From positions 62,001 to 126,000 of the forward strand of contig JAVBXK010000011.1 in assembly GCA_030824555.1 (NCBI GenBank): 64,000 bases of DNA. The letters run 5' to 3'. Positions 37,181 to 45,641 of the stretch are shown here, in pieces. How positions within the stretch are numbered: position 1 is the stretch's first letter; every line of letters starts with the position of its first letter. Under the pieces are notes generated by a model that was not told the origin of the DNA, searched no databases, and worked only from the letters and a program-made list of their open reading frames with translations. The stretch comes from a bacterium. Its GTDB lineage: Bacteria; Pseudomonadota; Gammaproteobacteria; Burkholderiales; Burkholderiaceae_C. A program made the position numbers and the translations under genes.

Positions 37181-38389
37181 TCAGGCCTGTTCGGACAGGA
37201 ATTGTTTGATCTGCGGCACCAGGATGGCGACGATTTCGTCCGCTTCTGACATGCTCAGGATCAGCGGGGGCACCAAACGCACCACGCTGTCGGCGGTCAC
37301 GCTGAGCATCAGGCCCGCATCGGCACAGCGTTGCAGCAGCGCGCCACAGGGGCGGTCGAGTTCCACACCCAGCATCAGGCCCTGGCCGCGCACGTCTTTC
37401 ACGCCTTGCACGCCCAGCAACTGGGTGACCAAGGCGGTTTTCAGGTGGTTGCCTACCTTCGCGGCGTGGGCCAGCAGGTCGGCCTCTTCCATGATGCGCA
37501 GGGTTTCTACCCCGGCGCGCATGGCCAGCGGGTTACCACCGAACGTGGTGCCGTGGTTGCCTGGCTGGAAGATGTTGGCGGCTTTGGGGCCTGCCACCAC
37601 CGCACCGATGGGCACGCCCGAGCCCAGGCCTTTGGCCAGGGGCATCACGTCAGGGACGATACCCGCCCACTGGTGGGCAAACCACTTGCCGGTGCGGCCG
37701 ATGCCGCACTGCACCTCGTCGATCATCAGCAGCCAATCGCGCTCGTCGCACAGGGCGCGCAGCTCGCGCATGAAGTCGACCGTCATGGGGTGGATGCCGC
37801 CTTCGCCTTGAATGGCTTCAAAAAACACGGCGGTGATGTTGGCGTTGCCTTCAGTCAGCTTGCGCACGGCCGCAATGTCGTTGCGGGGTACGCGCACAAA
37901 GCCTTCCACCAACGGGCCAAACCCGGCATGGATTTTGGGGTTGGCGGTGGCGCTCAGCGTGGCAATGCTGCGGCCGTGGAAGGCGCCTTCAAACACCACC
38001 ACTTCGGGCCGGTCAATGCCTTTGTCGTGGCCGAACTTGCGTGCCAGCTTCAGCGCGGCTTCGTTGGCTTCCAGCCCGGTGGAGCAGAAAAACACGTTGG
38101 TCATGCCAGACAGTTCCACCAGCTTGGCAGCCAGGGTTTCCTGCAAGGTCACGTGGTAGTAGTTGCTGCTGTGGATCAGCTTGGCTATCTGGTCTTGCAG
38201 GGCCGCCACCAGCTGCGGGTGGCCGTGGCCCAGTGTGTTGACGGCGATGCCGCCCAGGCCGTCCAGGTACTCTTTGCCATTCACGTCCCAGACTCGGCAG
38301 CCTCGGCCATGGGAGAGCGCCAGGGGCAGGCGCCCGTAGGTGTTCATCACATGGGGGGAGGCGGCGGCAATCGGGGTCGCTGCGGTCAT
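37181..38389 (-). CDS. argD: Acetylornithine aminotransferase (class III)
   Basis: PLP-dependent aminotransferase of arginine (and often lysine) biosynthesis, 402 residues. Marks: MNTYGRLPLALSHGRGCRVWDVNGKEYLDGLGGIAVNTLGHGHP at the N terminus; VFFCSTGLEANEAALKLARKFG; the metal/PLP Asp in LLMIDEVQCGIGRTGKWFAHQ; and the Schiff-base Lys in DVMPLAKGLGSGVPIGAVV. The length is normal. It is the upstream gene of an argD-argF pair. Confidence 0.96.
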   Translation of the reverse strand: MTAATPIAAASPHVMNTYGRLPLALSHGRGCRVWDVNGKEYLDGLGGIAVNTLGHGHPQLVAALQDQIAKLIHSSNYYHVTLQETLAAKLVELSGMTNVFFCSTGLEANEAALKLARKFGHDKGIDRPEVVVFEGAFHGRSIATLSATANPKIHAGFGPLVEGFVRVPRNDIAAVRKLTEGNANITAVFFEAIQGEGGIHPMTVDFMRELRALCDERDWLLMIDEVQCGIGRTGKWFAHQWAGIVPDVMPLAKGLGSGVPIGAVVAGPKAANIFQPGNHGTTFGGNPLAMRAGVETLRIMEEADLLAHAAKVGNHLKTALVTQLLGVQGVKDVRGQGLMLGVELDRPCGALLQRCADAGLMLSVTADSVVRLVPPLILSMSEADEIVAILVPQIKQFLSEQA

Positions 38390-38596
38390 GGCAAAACTCC
38401 AGTCAAGGTAAAAAACCAGTCAGTTGAAAAACTTTTGGGTCAGATCTGAATCCCACAAAGCACAACGGCCCAACGCAGGTTGAGCCGTTGAAACGTGATT
38501 TTAGGCTGATCGCTGTGACGGTTCACCACGAGGCGGTGCAGGCGCCGGATATGTGCGCGGTGCCCATGCTGTGGCATCCCGGCAGAGTGGGTTTAA

Positions 38597-38610
38597 GTCT
38601 TATATAAGAT
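38597..38610. promoter_or_regulatory. Second copy of the GTCTTATATAAGAT palindromic motif
   Basis: Identical 14-mer (reverse orientation) to the site between the GntR gene and mdh. It lies 80 bp before the DUF3579 start, within reach of that gene's promoter. Its identity over 14 bases in such a GC-rich genome makes chance unlikely. Confidence 0.6.
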
Positions 38611-38689
38611 AGAATACTTGTGCGGTGCAGCAGGCGGCGATCCTCCCTGTGGTACCTTCAACATCCTCGTTTTTCAGGGCCAATTACCC

Positions 38690-39025
38690 ATGGTCTCCAG
38701 CACGTCAAGACAGCTGTTCATTCAGGGGGTCACCAGCAGTGGCCGTACCTTCAGGCCCAGCGACTGGGCTGAACGTCTTGCCGGCGTGATGAGCCAGTTT
38801 CGCCCCGGTGGTGCGTCTGCGCAGGCCCACCGTGCAAGCTATTCGCCTTGGTGCGTGCCGTCCACGTTGGGTAACGTGAAGTGCGTCATCGTCCACCGCG
38901 ACATGGAAGACGAAGAGCCCATGGCGTGGGCGTTCTGCATGAACTTCGCCAAAGACAACGATCTGCAGGTGGTTGAAGCCTGCCTGTTGCCCGACCACCC
39001 TGACACGCCCCCGGCGGCACGCTGA
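38690..39025 (+). CDS. DUF3579 family protein
   Basis: Small cytosolic protein of unknown function, 111 residues from ATG 38690. The family-typical segments are RQLFIQGVTSSGRTFRPSDWAERLAGVMSQFRPGG, LGNVKCVIVHRDMEDEEPMAWAFCMNFAKDNDLQVVEACLLPD. No membrane span or cofactor motif. Burkholderiales genomes usually keep this gene near argDF/rpsT/murJ, as here. It has a candidate GntR-type operator upstream. Confidence 0.88.
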   Translation: MVSSTSRQLFIQGVTSSGRTFRPSDWAERLAGVMSQFRPGGASAQAHRASYSPWCVPSTLGNVKCVIVHRDMEDEEPMAWAFCMNFAKDNDLQVVEACLLPDHPDTPPAAR

Positions 39026-39198
39026 GGCGCAGGCCGCTGGCTGCGCCAGGCGGGGCCAAGCTGGCATTCACCCCACTCGCGCCCCACATCCGACAGGACG
39101 CAGCCCGCCTGTTGAACCTGTCTCTGCTTCGCGCTTCGGTGCCACACCCGTCGGTGCCTCACGTGTGCCAGTCTCACCCGTCTTTTTCACCCGGACAT

Positions 39199-39229
39199 GA
39201 AAAAACCGCCTGGTTTGCACCAAGGCGGT
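39199..39229 (-). terminator. Rho-independent terminator after rpsT (possibly bidirectional)
   Basis: On the minus strand ACCGCCTTGGT-GCAA-ACCAGGCGGT followed by TTTTTT forms a ten-pair stem with one bulged base. On the plus strand it is followed a few bases later by a T tract, so it may also end the DUF3579 transcript. A further eight-pair palindrome, CGAAGGGG/CCCCTTCG at 39269-39292, lies between it and the rpsT stop. Confidence 0.85.
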
Positions 39230-39334
39230 CGTTCATTTTTTTTGCTGGCAGCGCACCGTTTCAAACGGCGAAGGGGGTTTCAAGCCCCTTCGGGCTGTTT
39301 TGGCCCCTGCGAACAGGTGCCGGGTTTGGCCTGA

Positions 39335-39640
39335 TCAGGCAGCGGCTGCGGCCACGGCCATGGCCTTGACCTGAGCGCTCAGGCGGCTCTTGTCGCGAGC
39401 GGCCTTGTTCTTGTGGAAGATGCCCTTGTCGGCAACGGTGTCCACCACGGTTTGCATTTTTGCAAAGGCTTCGGTGGCTTTGGATTTGTCACCCGTCAGG
39501 ATCGCTTTTTCAACGTTCTTGACGAATGTGCGGTATTTGGAGCGCAGCGATGTGTTGGCTGCATTCAGTTTGACGTCCTGGCGGGCGCGTTTGCGGCCGG
39601 ATGCCAGGCGGGGGTTCTTTTTCTTGGGCTTGGTTGCCAT
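39335..39640 (-). CDS. rpsT: 30S ribosomal protein S20
   Basis: Primary 16S rRNA-binding ribosomal protein, 101 residues. [47 protein letters not shown] is the S20 core; [23 protein letters not shown] is the conserved C-terminal helix, with a short Ala-rich tail typical of betaproteobacteria. Monocistronic, divergent from murJ. Confidence 0.98.
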   Translation of the reverse strand: MATKPKKKNPRLASGRKRARQDVKLNAANTSLRSKYRTFVKNVEKAILTGDKSKATEAFAKMQTVVDTVADKGIFHKNKAARDKSRLSAQVKAMAVAAAAA

Positions 39641-39726
39641 GATGAATTGTCCTTAAATGGTTTGGGGATGTTGCCAGCAAAGCCCGCGATTGTAACCCGC
39701 CTGCCAACCTACCGTACACTGGCCGC

Positions 39727-41298
39727 GTGAACCTGTTCAAAGCCGCTTCCGTCATTTCCCTGTTCACCCTGGCGTCACGTGTCACGGGTCTGGTGCGCCA
39801 GTTGCTGATGGCCGCGATGTTCGGCGCCTCGCCCATCACCGATGCGTTCAACGTCGCCTTTCGCATTCCCAACATGCTGCGGCGGCTGTTTGCCGAAGGG
39901 GCTTTCAGCCAGGCGTTTGTGCCCGTGCTGGCCGCCATGAAAGAAAAAGAAGGCGAGGCCGCCACCAAGGTGCTGATCGATCAGATTGCCACCGTGCTGG
40001 CCTGGGCGCTGACCGCCACTTGCGTGCTGGGTGTGCTGGGCGCACCCTGGATCGTGTGGGCCATGGCCAGCGGGCTGAAACAAAGCCCCGATGGTTTCGA
40101 CGCTGCGGTGCTGATGACCCGCTGGATGTTCCCCTACATCGTGTTCATGTCGATGGTGGCACTGTCTGCGGGCATATTGAATACGTGGAAGCGTTTTGCC
40201 GTACCCGCCGCCACGCCCGTGCTGCTGAACATCAGCATGATCACCGCTGCCTGGCTGGGTGCGCCGTGGTTTGCGCGCATGGGGGTGGAGCCCATTTACG
40301 CCATGGCTGCTGGCGTGATGGTGGGTGGCATGCTGCAACTGGGTGTGCAGGTGCCCGCCTTGCGCAAGCTGGGGTTGCTGCCGCGCATCGGGTGGCGCTG
40401 GTCCGCCGTCAAGGCAGCCTGGGCGCATCCCGGTACCCGGCAGGTCACGCGTTTGATGCTGCCCGCGCTGCTGGGTGTGAGCGTGGCACAGGTGTCGCTG
40501 CTCATCAACACGCAAATTGCCTCGCACCTCACGCCGGGCAGTGTCAGCTGGCTGTCGTATGCCGATTTGCTGATGGAATTCCCCACCGCCATGCTGGGCG
40601 TGGCCCTGGGTGCCGTGCTGCTGCCCCAGTTGGCAGGCGCGCGTGGCGTGAACGACACCGACCGTTACAGCAACCTGCTGGACTGGGGCTTGCGCCTGGT
40701 GTTGCTGCTGGCCGTGCCGTGCGCTGTGGGCTTGCTGACGTTTGCCAAACCGCTGGTGGCCACGCTGTACCACTACGGTGCCTTCACTGGCCAGGACGTG
40801 CAGCAAACCTCGGTGGCGCTGGCCGGTTACGGCGTGGGTTTGCTGGGGCTGGTGGCCATCAAGGTGCTGGCACCGGGTTTTTATGCCAGCCAGAACATCA
40901 AGACACCCGTGATGATTGCCGTGGTGGTGCTGGTGCTGACGCAACTCATGAACCTGGTGTTCGTGCCCATGCTGGCCCATGCCGGGCTGGCGCTGTCCAT
41001 CGGCGTGGGGGCCATGATCAATGCGGGCTGGTTGCTGGTGGGGCTGATCCGCCGGGGCATGTACAAGCCCTTGCCGGGCTGGTGGATGTTCACATTGCAG
41101 GTGGTGGCCGCCAGTGCCTTGCTGGCCATCTTCCTGATCTGGGCCGCCAACCGCATGGACTGGGTGGCCATGGCCGACGAAAAATTGATGCGAATAGGTG
41201 CCTTGTCGCTTGTTATGATTGGTTCGGCAGCTATTTATTTTGCTGCGCTGGCCGCCAGTGGCGTGCCGTTGCGCAGTTTTGCTCGAAGAGCGGGGTGA
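39727..41298 (+). CDS. murJ: Lipid II flippase MurJ (MviN)
   Basis: Essential inner-membrane flippase for lipid-linked peptidoglycan precursor, 523 residues with about 14 spans. It begins at a GTG (MNLFKAASVISLFTLASRVTGLVRQLLMAAMFGAS). RIPNMLRRLFAEGAFSQAFVPVLA carries the family's essential charged residues; SWLSYADLLMEFPTAMLGVALGAVLLPQLA and HYGAFTGQDV are further blocks. The last span (MRIGALSLVMIGSAAIYFAAL) is encoded by a patch matching the dispersed repeat family (copy H). sirB1 follows five bases after the stop, so they are cotranscribed. Confidence 0.96.
   Translation: MNLFKAASVISLFTLASRVTGLVRQLLMAAMFGASPITDAFNVAFRIPNMLRRLFAEGAFSQAFVPVLAAMKEKEGEAATKVLIDQIATVLAWALTATCVLGVLGAPWIVWAMASGLKQSPDGFDAAVLMTRWMFPYIVFMSMVALSAGILNTWKRFAVPAATPVLLNISMITAAWLGAPWFARMGVEPIYAMAAGVMVGGMLQLGVQVPALRKLGLLPRIGWRWSAVKAAWAHPGTRQVTRLMLPALLGVSVAQVSLLINTQIASHLTPGSVSWLSYADLLMEFPTAMLGVALGAVLLPQLAGARGVNDTDRYSNLLDWGLRLVLLLAVPCAVGLLTFAKPLVATLYHYGAFTGQDVQQTSVALAGYGVGLLGLVAIKVLAPGFYASQNIKTPVMIAVVVLVLTQLMNLVFVPMLAHAGLALSIGVGAMINAGWLLVGLIRRGMYKPLPGWWMFTLQVVAASALLAIFLIWAANRMDWVAMADEKLMRIGALSLVMIGSAAIYFAALAASGVPLRSFARRAG
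41193..41238. repeat. Dispersed repeat-like patch, copy H, within the 3' end of murJ
   Basis: On the minus strand AAATAGCTGCCGAACCAATCATAACAAGCGACAAGGCACC matches copy F (ATAGCAAACAAACCAATACCATCAAGCGACAGAGCCAC) at most positions in a colinear way. It is read in frame as the last transmembrane helix of MurJ. As MurJ homologues normally have a helix there, convergence is possible. Confidence 0.4.
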
Positions 41299-41303
41299 CA
41301 CAC

Positions 41304-42155
41304 ATGAAATTTGCCATTTTCACGCCGTCGCCACTCGACTACTTTTCGGCCCTGGTGGCCGACGACGTGCACTTTCCGCTGCTGGAAGCTGCGGCCTGCC
41401 TCGCGCAGGACGAGTACCCTGACCTCGACGTGCAGCAGGTGCTGGGCGATGTCGATCAGCTTCAAGCCCGTCTGGCCCGCCGTGTGACGGCCGACGCGGC
41501 CCCCATTCAGCGGTTGCGGGCGCTCAGCCAGTTTTTCTACCGTGACCTGGGCTTCGGCGGCAACGTCAACAACTATTACGACACCGACAACAGCTACCTG
41601 AACGCCGTGCTGCGTACCCGCAAAGGCATCCCCATCAGCCTGGCCGTGCTGTGGCTGGAGCTGGCCCAGGGACTGAAGCTGGAGGCCTACGGCGTGGGGT
41701 TTCCGGGGCACTTTCTGGTCAAGGTCACGTTGCCGCAAGGCCAGGTGGTGGTCGATCCGTTCACCGGGCAATCGTTCAGCCGCGAAGAGCTGATCGAGCG
41801 GCTGGAGCCTTACCAGCGCGCCCATGGGTTGGTGGACGATTTCGAGGTGCCGCTGGGCCTGTTTTTGCAGCCCTGCCCACCACGCGACATCCTGGCGCGC
41901 ATGCTGCGCAACCTGAAGGAAATTCACCGCACCGCTGAAGACTGGCCGCGTTTGCTGGCCGTGTCGGAGCGCCTGGTGCGCCTGCTGCCCTTGGCGTGGG
42001 ACGAGCTGCGCGACCGTGGCCTGGTGCATGCCGAACTGGCCCACCACCAGCACGCCGAGCGCGACCTGGCCGGTTACCTGGCCCAGGCCGATGACGCACC
42101 CGACCGCGATGCCATCTGGTCGCGCTTGCGTGACATCCGCCGCTCGTTGAACTGA
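41304..42155 (+). CDS. sirB1: SirB1-family transglutaminase-like/TPR protein
   Basis: 283-residue cytosolic protein of the SirB1 (YchA) family with a transglutaminase-like core (FFYRDLGFGGNVNNYYDTDNSYLNAVLRTRKGIPISLAVLWLELAQGLKLEAYGVGFPGHFLVKV) and C-terminal TPR-like helices (ILARMLRNLKEIHRTAEDWPRLLAVSERLVRLLP). Catalytic Cys is absent, as in most family members. The start at 41304 is five bases after murJ. The role is uncertain despite broad conservation. Confidence 0.88.
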   Translation: MKFAIFTPSPLDYFSALVADDVHFPLLEAAACLAQDEYPDLDVQQVLGDVDQLQARLARRVTADAAPIQRLRALSQFFYRDLGFGGNVNNYYDTDNSYLNAVLRTRKGIPISLAVLWLELAQGLKLEAYGVGFPGHFLVKVTLPQGQVVVDPFTGQSFSREELIERLEPYQRAHGLVDDFEVPLGLFLQPCPPRDILARMLRNLKEIHRTAEDWPRLLAVSERLVRLLPLAWDELRDRGLVHAELAHHQHAERDLAGYLAQADDAPDRDAIWSRLRDIRRSLN

Positions 42156-42243
42156 GCGATGGGTGGGCGCTCGGGCACGCCCGAAACACGGCCAACTTCT
42201 GCCCCAATATCTGATTCAGTCGGCGCTTTTTTCAGTCGTTTCT

Positions 42244-43341
42244 TCAGGCTGCGTACGCCGACGGCGTGCCGGCCAAACCGGCCTGGTGCCACGCCCGGCG
42301 CAATTGCGTATCGGAACTGAAGCCTGCCACATCGGCTGCCTGGTTGACGTTCAGCCCGCTTTGCAGTGCGGTTTGCGCTGCCGCCAGGCGGATGCGGCGC
42401 ACGTACTGCAGCGGTGCCACCCCGGCATGGGTTTCAAACAGGCGTGCCAGGTGGCGGGTGGAGGTGCAGGCCACGCTCGCCATGCGTTCCAGCGACCAGT
42501 CGGCGCGGGTGGCCTGGCTGACAGCGTCTTGCACTTTGTGGACGGTGGGGTGCAGGTGGTTGCGGTGGGTCAGGAAGGGCGACAGCTCGGCATCCTGCGG
42601 GCCACGGCGCAACGCCACCACCAGGGCTTGCGCCACCTTGGCCGCCACCACCGGGCCGCACACGGCCGACACGCGGTGCAGCATCAGGTCGATGCCCGTG
42701 GTCACGCCCGCGCTGCTGCACACCGGCCCGTCGGTCACGAACACGCGGTTGCTCTGTACGCGGCAGGTGGGGTCGGCCAGCCGCAGCTCGTCCAGGTGCT
42801 GGTGGTGGGTGGTGGCATCGCGCCCGGTCAGCAAACCGGCGTGGGCAGCCAGCACCGCACCGGCGCACACGGTCAGCAGCTCCAGCTGGCCGGGCACCAG
42901 GCGCAGGCCGCGCAGCCAGTGCAGTGTCGCCAGTGCGGCGGGGGTGTCGGTTGGCATGCATTCGCCGGGCTCGCCCACCAACACCACCCAGGTGGGTTGC
43001 GTCAGTGTGGTGGGGGACAGGTCGGGCAACGGGGCCACGTCGGCCAGGCGCACGCCCACCGACGTGATGGGGTTGGCCTCTGGCCCCACAAACCCCACCA
43101 CAAAACGGGGGGCCAGGCCCATGCCCTGCAACACGCCGTTGGCCGAGCGCAGCACCTCTGCCGGGCCTGCCCAGTCCAGCGTCAGGCTGTGGGGCAGCAG
43201 GACGAACAGCACCCGTGTGACGGGTGCCTGACCGCTTGCGCCTGCCGCCGGGGCCGTGGCTGCGGGCGTGCCCACCCCGGCGGGGCGGCTGGCGGGGCTT
43301 GTGTTCAGGCTGAGGGTGGTTGGGGCGCTTGCTGGGTCCAT
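42244..43341 (-). CDS. GlxA-type AraC-family transcriptional regulator
   Basis: 365-residue regulator with an N-terminal DJ-1/PfpI-like domain (about 40-210: VLFVLLPHSLTLDWAGPAEVL ... LLTVCAGAVLAAHAGLLTGRDATTHHQHLDEL) and a C-terminal AraC HTH (about 265-365: ERMASVACTSTRHLARLFETHAGVAPLQYVRRIRLAAAQTALQSGLNVNQAADVAGFSS). It is preceded by an extra 40-residue Ala/Pro-rich leader. Its 5' end overlaps the upstream DJ-1 gene by 37 bp. It probably controls the three-gene unit in which it is the last member. Confidence 0.92.
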   Translation of the reverse strand: MDPASAPTTLSLNTSPASRPAGVGTPAATAPAAGASGQAPVTRVLFVLLPHSLTLDWAGPAEVLRSANGVLQGMGLAPRFVVGFVGPEANPITSVGVRLADVAPLPDLSPTTLTQPTWVVLVGEPGECMPTDTPAALATLHWLRGLRLVPGQLELLTVCAGAVLAAHAGLLTGRDATTHHQHLDELRLADPTCRVQSNRVFVTDGPVCSSAGVTTGIDLMLHRVSAVCGPVVAAKVAQALVVALRRGPQDAELSPFLTHRNHLHPTVHKVQDAVSQATRADWSLERMASVACTSTRHLARLFETHAGVAPLQYVRRIRLAAAQTALQSGLNVNQAADVAGFSSDTQLRRAWHQAGLAGTPSAYAA

Positions 43342-44012
43342 GTGTATTCCATCTGGTGGGCGGTGCGCTCGGCCAGGTCGTGGCCGTCCAGCCCCAGCGC
43401 ACGCATGTGGCTGTCAGCCATTGTCGCCACCAGATGCAGGCTCATGTCGATGCCCGCGCTGATGCCTGCCGAGGTGGTGATGCGCCCACCGTCTGCCCCT
43501 TCTTCGGCCACCACCCAGCGCGCGCCGCTTTGCACGTGCAGTGCGGGGAACTGGCGTTGCAAATCGGCCAGGTCTTCCCAGTGCGTGGTGACGCGCTGGT
43601 CCGTCAGCACCCCGGCCTGCGCCAGGATGAACGCGCCTGTGCACACCGATGCCGTCCACCGGCTGGCCGCGTGCATGCGCTGTACCCAGGCCAGGGTGTC
43701 GGGGCAGGCCATGGCCCGGTCCACCACGCCGCCGGGCACCAGCAGCAAGTCGGCCTGCAAGGGTGCGGCAAAGTCGGCATCGGGCAACACGCGCAAACCG
43801 GCGCGCGCTTGCACGGCATCGAGCGTGCGGGCCACCACTTTTACATCAAAAAGTGGCTCACCGCTTGTTGTGCTTGATAAGTTTGCTACGGTTGAAGAGG
43901 CGTTTGTCCGGGCATACACCCGGCTCGCGGTGGTGAACACCTCGAACGGCCCGGCAAAGTCCAGCGCCTCCATGCCGTCAAACGCCAGCAGGGCGATGGT
44001 GACGGTACTCAT
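43305..44012 (-). CDS. DJ-1/PfpI-family protein
   Basis: 235-residue class-I glutamine-amidotransferase-like protein. VTIALLAFDGMEALDFAGPFEVFTTASRVY is the N-terminal block, and WTASVCTGAFILAQAGVLTDQRVTTHWEDLADLQRQF holds the nucleophile-elbow Cys of the family. A Ser/Thr/Asn-rich stretch of about ten to fifteen residues (NASSTVANLSSTTSGEPLF) that homologues seem to lack is encoded by repeat copy E. Without a fused HTH, it is likely an enzyme or a partner of the adjacent GlxA-like regulator. Four-base overlap with the upstream hydrolase gene. Confidence 0.85.
   Translation of the reverse strand: MSTVTIALLAFDGMEALDFAGPFEVFTTASRVYARTNASSTVANLSSTTSGEPLFDVKVVARTLDAVQARAGLRVLPDADFAAPLQADLLLVPGGVVDRAMACPDTLAWVQRMHAASRWTASVCTGAFILAQAGVLTDQRVTTHWEDLADLQRQFPALHVQSGARWVVAEEGADGGRITTSAGISAGIDMSLHLVATMADSHMRALGLDGHDLAERTAHQMEYTWTQQAPQPPSA
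43843..43889 (-). repeat. Dispersed repeat, copy E, within the DJ-1 gene
   Basis: On the minus strand GTAGCAAACTTATCAAGCACAACAAGCGGTGAGCCACTTTTTGATGT matches copies F and G (AGCAAAC ... AAGCG ... AGCCAC/AGGCAC ... TTTT). It coincides with a Ser/Thr-rich stretch of the DJ-1-family protein that appears extra relative to the family, and keeps the frame. Confidence 0.55.
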
Positions 44013-44578
44013 GCCACTTCACCCCGCGCGCGGGCCAAGGCTTGTTCCACCGTGCACAGCGTGGCAAAGCGGCCTTGCAGCACGGTGGCGGTGCGCATGG
44101 CAATGTCGGCAGCTGGCAGCACGTTGCCATCGGGTTGCACCATGTCGAAGGTCAGGGTGGCTTCGGTCACAAAGTCCACCTGCCAGCCCAGGTCGGACGC
44201 GTGGCGGGTGGTGGTTTCGCAGCATTGTTCGGTGCGGATGCCGCTGACGATCAGCCGCTGCACGCCGTGCCGCGTCAGCCACACGTCCAGCCCCGTGCCC
44301 ACCAGCGCGCTGTGGCGGTGCTTGACGAAGGTGGCCGCTGCGTCAAAGTCCACCAGCCCGTCCAGTGGGCGCACATGGCCGGATGCTTGTGCAAACGGGT
44401 TGCTGGCCACCTCGGGGCCGTCGCTGTGCAGCACGCGCACCACGGGCAGCCCGGCGGCCACGCAGCCCGCAACCAGCGCGTTTTGCGCGGCCAGGTAGGC
44501 GGGCAGATCAGCCTCGGTAAAAAATGGACGGTGGCGGAAGGACTCCTGCACATCGATCACCAACAGACACGTTTTCAT
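44009..44578 (-). CDS. Isochorismatase-family cysteine hydrolase
   Basis: 189-residue hydrolase of the isochorismatase/nicotinamidase fold. The catalytic triad is visible: Asp in CLLVIDVQESF, Lys in TFVKHRHSALVGTGLDVWL and Cys in GIRTEQCCETTTRHASDLGW. The substrate is not evident. It is the first gene of an operon with a DJ-1 protein and a GlxA-type regulator. The next 384 bp (44579-44962) hold no convincing gene and probably the operon's promoter. Confidence 0.9.
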   Translation of the reverse strand: MKTCLLVIDVQESFRHRPFFTEADLPAYLAAQNALVAGCVAAGLPVVRVLHSDGPEVASNPFAQASGHVRPLDGLVDFDAAATFVKHRHSALVGTGLDVWLTRHGVQRLIVSGIRTEQCCETTTRHASDLGWQVDFVTEATLTFDMVQPDGNVLPAADIAMRTATVLQGRFATLCTVEQALARARGEVA

Positions 44579-44962
44579 GAAAAGCTCCTTTGAAAGAAGC
44601 CTTTATTCTTCCTGCATCAGCCGCCGTTGGCTGGGGCGGAAACGGACAGGAAACGATCAAATTGGGACATGGGTGACGGGAGCCAAGGGCACCGATTTGA
44701 TCGGATACAGGCAAGCCTGTGCCGTGGCTGGGCTACAGTGCATTTACCCGGAACGCCCCGACGTTGAAGCAGCAGGCGGGCGGCAAGGGGAAACAGGGGA
44801 GGGGGATTTGGCCACTGTCACGGATGTTGCGCTGATGGGCTGCGGGGGAAAGCGGCTGGCGGTGGCGCATGAATTTGCTGAATTCAATGAACCGGTTTAT
44901 TTCGTCGTCTAGCTTGGGAATGCCAGGATAGGCGCTCGTCCACATCACGTGAGGTTTCACGA
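44579..44962. other. Intergenic region without a supported gene
   Basis: 384 bp between the isochorismatase operon and the HEPN-like gene. A 111-codon plus-strand ORF (44577-44912) overlaps the hydrolase start region and lacks family features; a minus-strand ORF from 45152 is a shadow. CGTGA-GGTT-TCACG near 44949-44962 forms a small hairpin at the 5' edge of the HEPN-like gene. Confidence 0.6.
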
Positions 44963-45478
44963 ATGCGAACTGCCCAGGAAGCGAAAGAGCAGGATCACTC
45001 GCTGTACGAGCTGTTGTACGTTGCGCAGGAAGATCTTGACCAAGCATCGTTCTACGCAAGACATCTGCTGAAGAAGGGATGGCATTTCGTGCTTTGGGAG
45101 AGCCGTCGCCGATGGACAACCTATATGCAGCAATCGGCCTATACCACCGCACTCGTCGTCGCGTATTCCCGGCCGTTTGTGGAAAGTCGAGGCTGGCCCA
45201 AGTTCCCGCGAAGGCTCATTCAGTACTCTCCGAACCAAAAGAAATTGCACGAGTCAGTCTTGAATCTTCGCCACGAGGTTTACGCCCATTCAAATGTTGG
45301 GAGTAGGCGCATTAGGCCTATGAAGATCAACGGGCATCCATCTGCGATTGAGTTTCTTCCCGCAATGCGCTTGACAAAAGAAGAGACCGAAGATCTTCTT
45401 GAGATGATCTCCATCACAAGGTCAACGATTCATGCTCGTCTTGAGAAGCTTATCGATACTGTTGCGAGTGAAACCTGA
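44963..45478 (+). CDS. HEPN-like (AbiU2-type) hypothetical protein, probably acquired
   Basis: 171-residue all-alpha protein. It shows LRHEVYAHSN, an Rx5H arrangement like the active-site motif of HEPN ribonucleases and close to the 'RN/DKxxAHxD' signature of AbiU2-like HEPN proteins. N-terminal helices (DHSLYELLYVAQEDLDQASFYARHLL) and a C-terminal helical segment (LTKEETEDLLEMISITRSTIHARLEKL) fit the fold. The coding sequence is visibly lower in GC than its neighbours, with AT-rich third positions, indicating horizontal acquisition. It lies just before the restriction-modification genes. HEPN assignment is tentative. Confidence 0.6.
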   Translation: MRTAQEAKEQDHSLYELLYVAQEDLDQASFYARHLLKKGWHFVLWESRRRWTTYMQQSAYTTALVVAYSRPFVESRGWPKFPRRLIQYSPNQKKLHESVLNLRHEVYAHSNVGSRRIRPMKINGHPSAIEFLPAMRLTKEETEDLLEMISITRSTIHARLEKLIDTVASET

Positions 45479-45497
45479 GCAGGTGCCCGAGTCGACT

Positions 45498-45541
45498 CGC
45501 GTCGGCAGGCAGCCGCTCGCGGTTCAGCTTAAACGTTAAAC
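45498..45541 (+). repeat. attC-like 3' end after the HEPN-like gene (tentative)
   Basis: AGCCGCTCGCGGTTCAGCTTAAACGTTAAAC ends in GTTAAAC, which fits the GTTRRRY core of an integron attC right half, preceded by an attC-like L' segment. A matching RYYYAAC left half could not be found, so this may be a degenerate cassette end or chance. Confidence 0.3.
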
Positions 45542-45641
45542 AGAGCCGCCCCTGAAATATTCAAAAGCGGCGGTTGTCATCAACCGTTAAAGCAGTGCCG
45601 ACGCATCGGGCACCATCCACCCGGTCCGCCACCCGAAACTC

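Noticed and set aside
39269-39292. CGAAGGGG/CCCCTTCG palindrome as an independent regulatory site
   Set aside because: Lies between the rpsT stop and its terminator; most likely an accessory part of the transcript's 3' end.
40020-41303. 5' extension of the SirB1 ORF across murJ
   Set aside because: The frame is open by chance inside murJ; SirB1 family sequence begins at the ATG at 41304.
42163-44247. 694-residue plus-strand ORF across the GlxA/DJ-1 genes
   Set aside because: Overlaps three well-supported minus-strand genes and has no family features.
44577-44912. 111-codon plus-strand ORF between the hydrolase and HEPN-like genes
   Set aside because: No family, start region antisense to the hydrolase start, and no ribosome-binding site.
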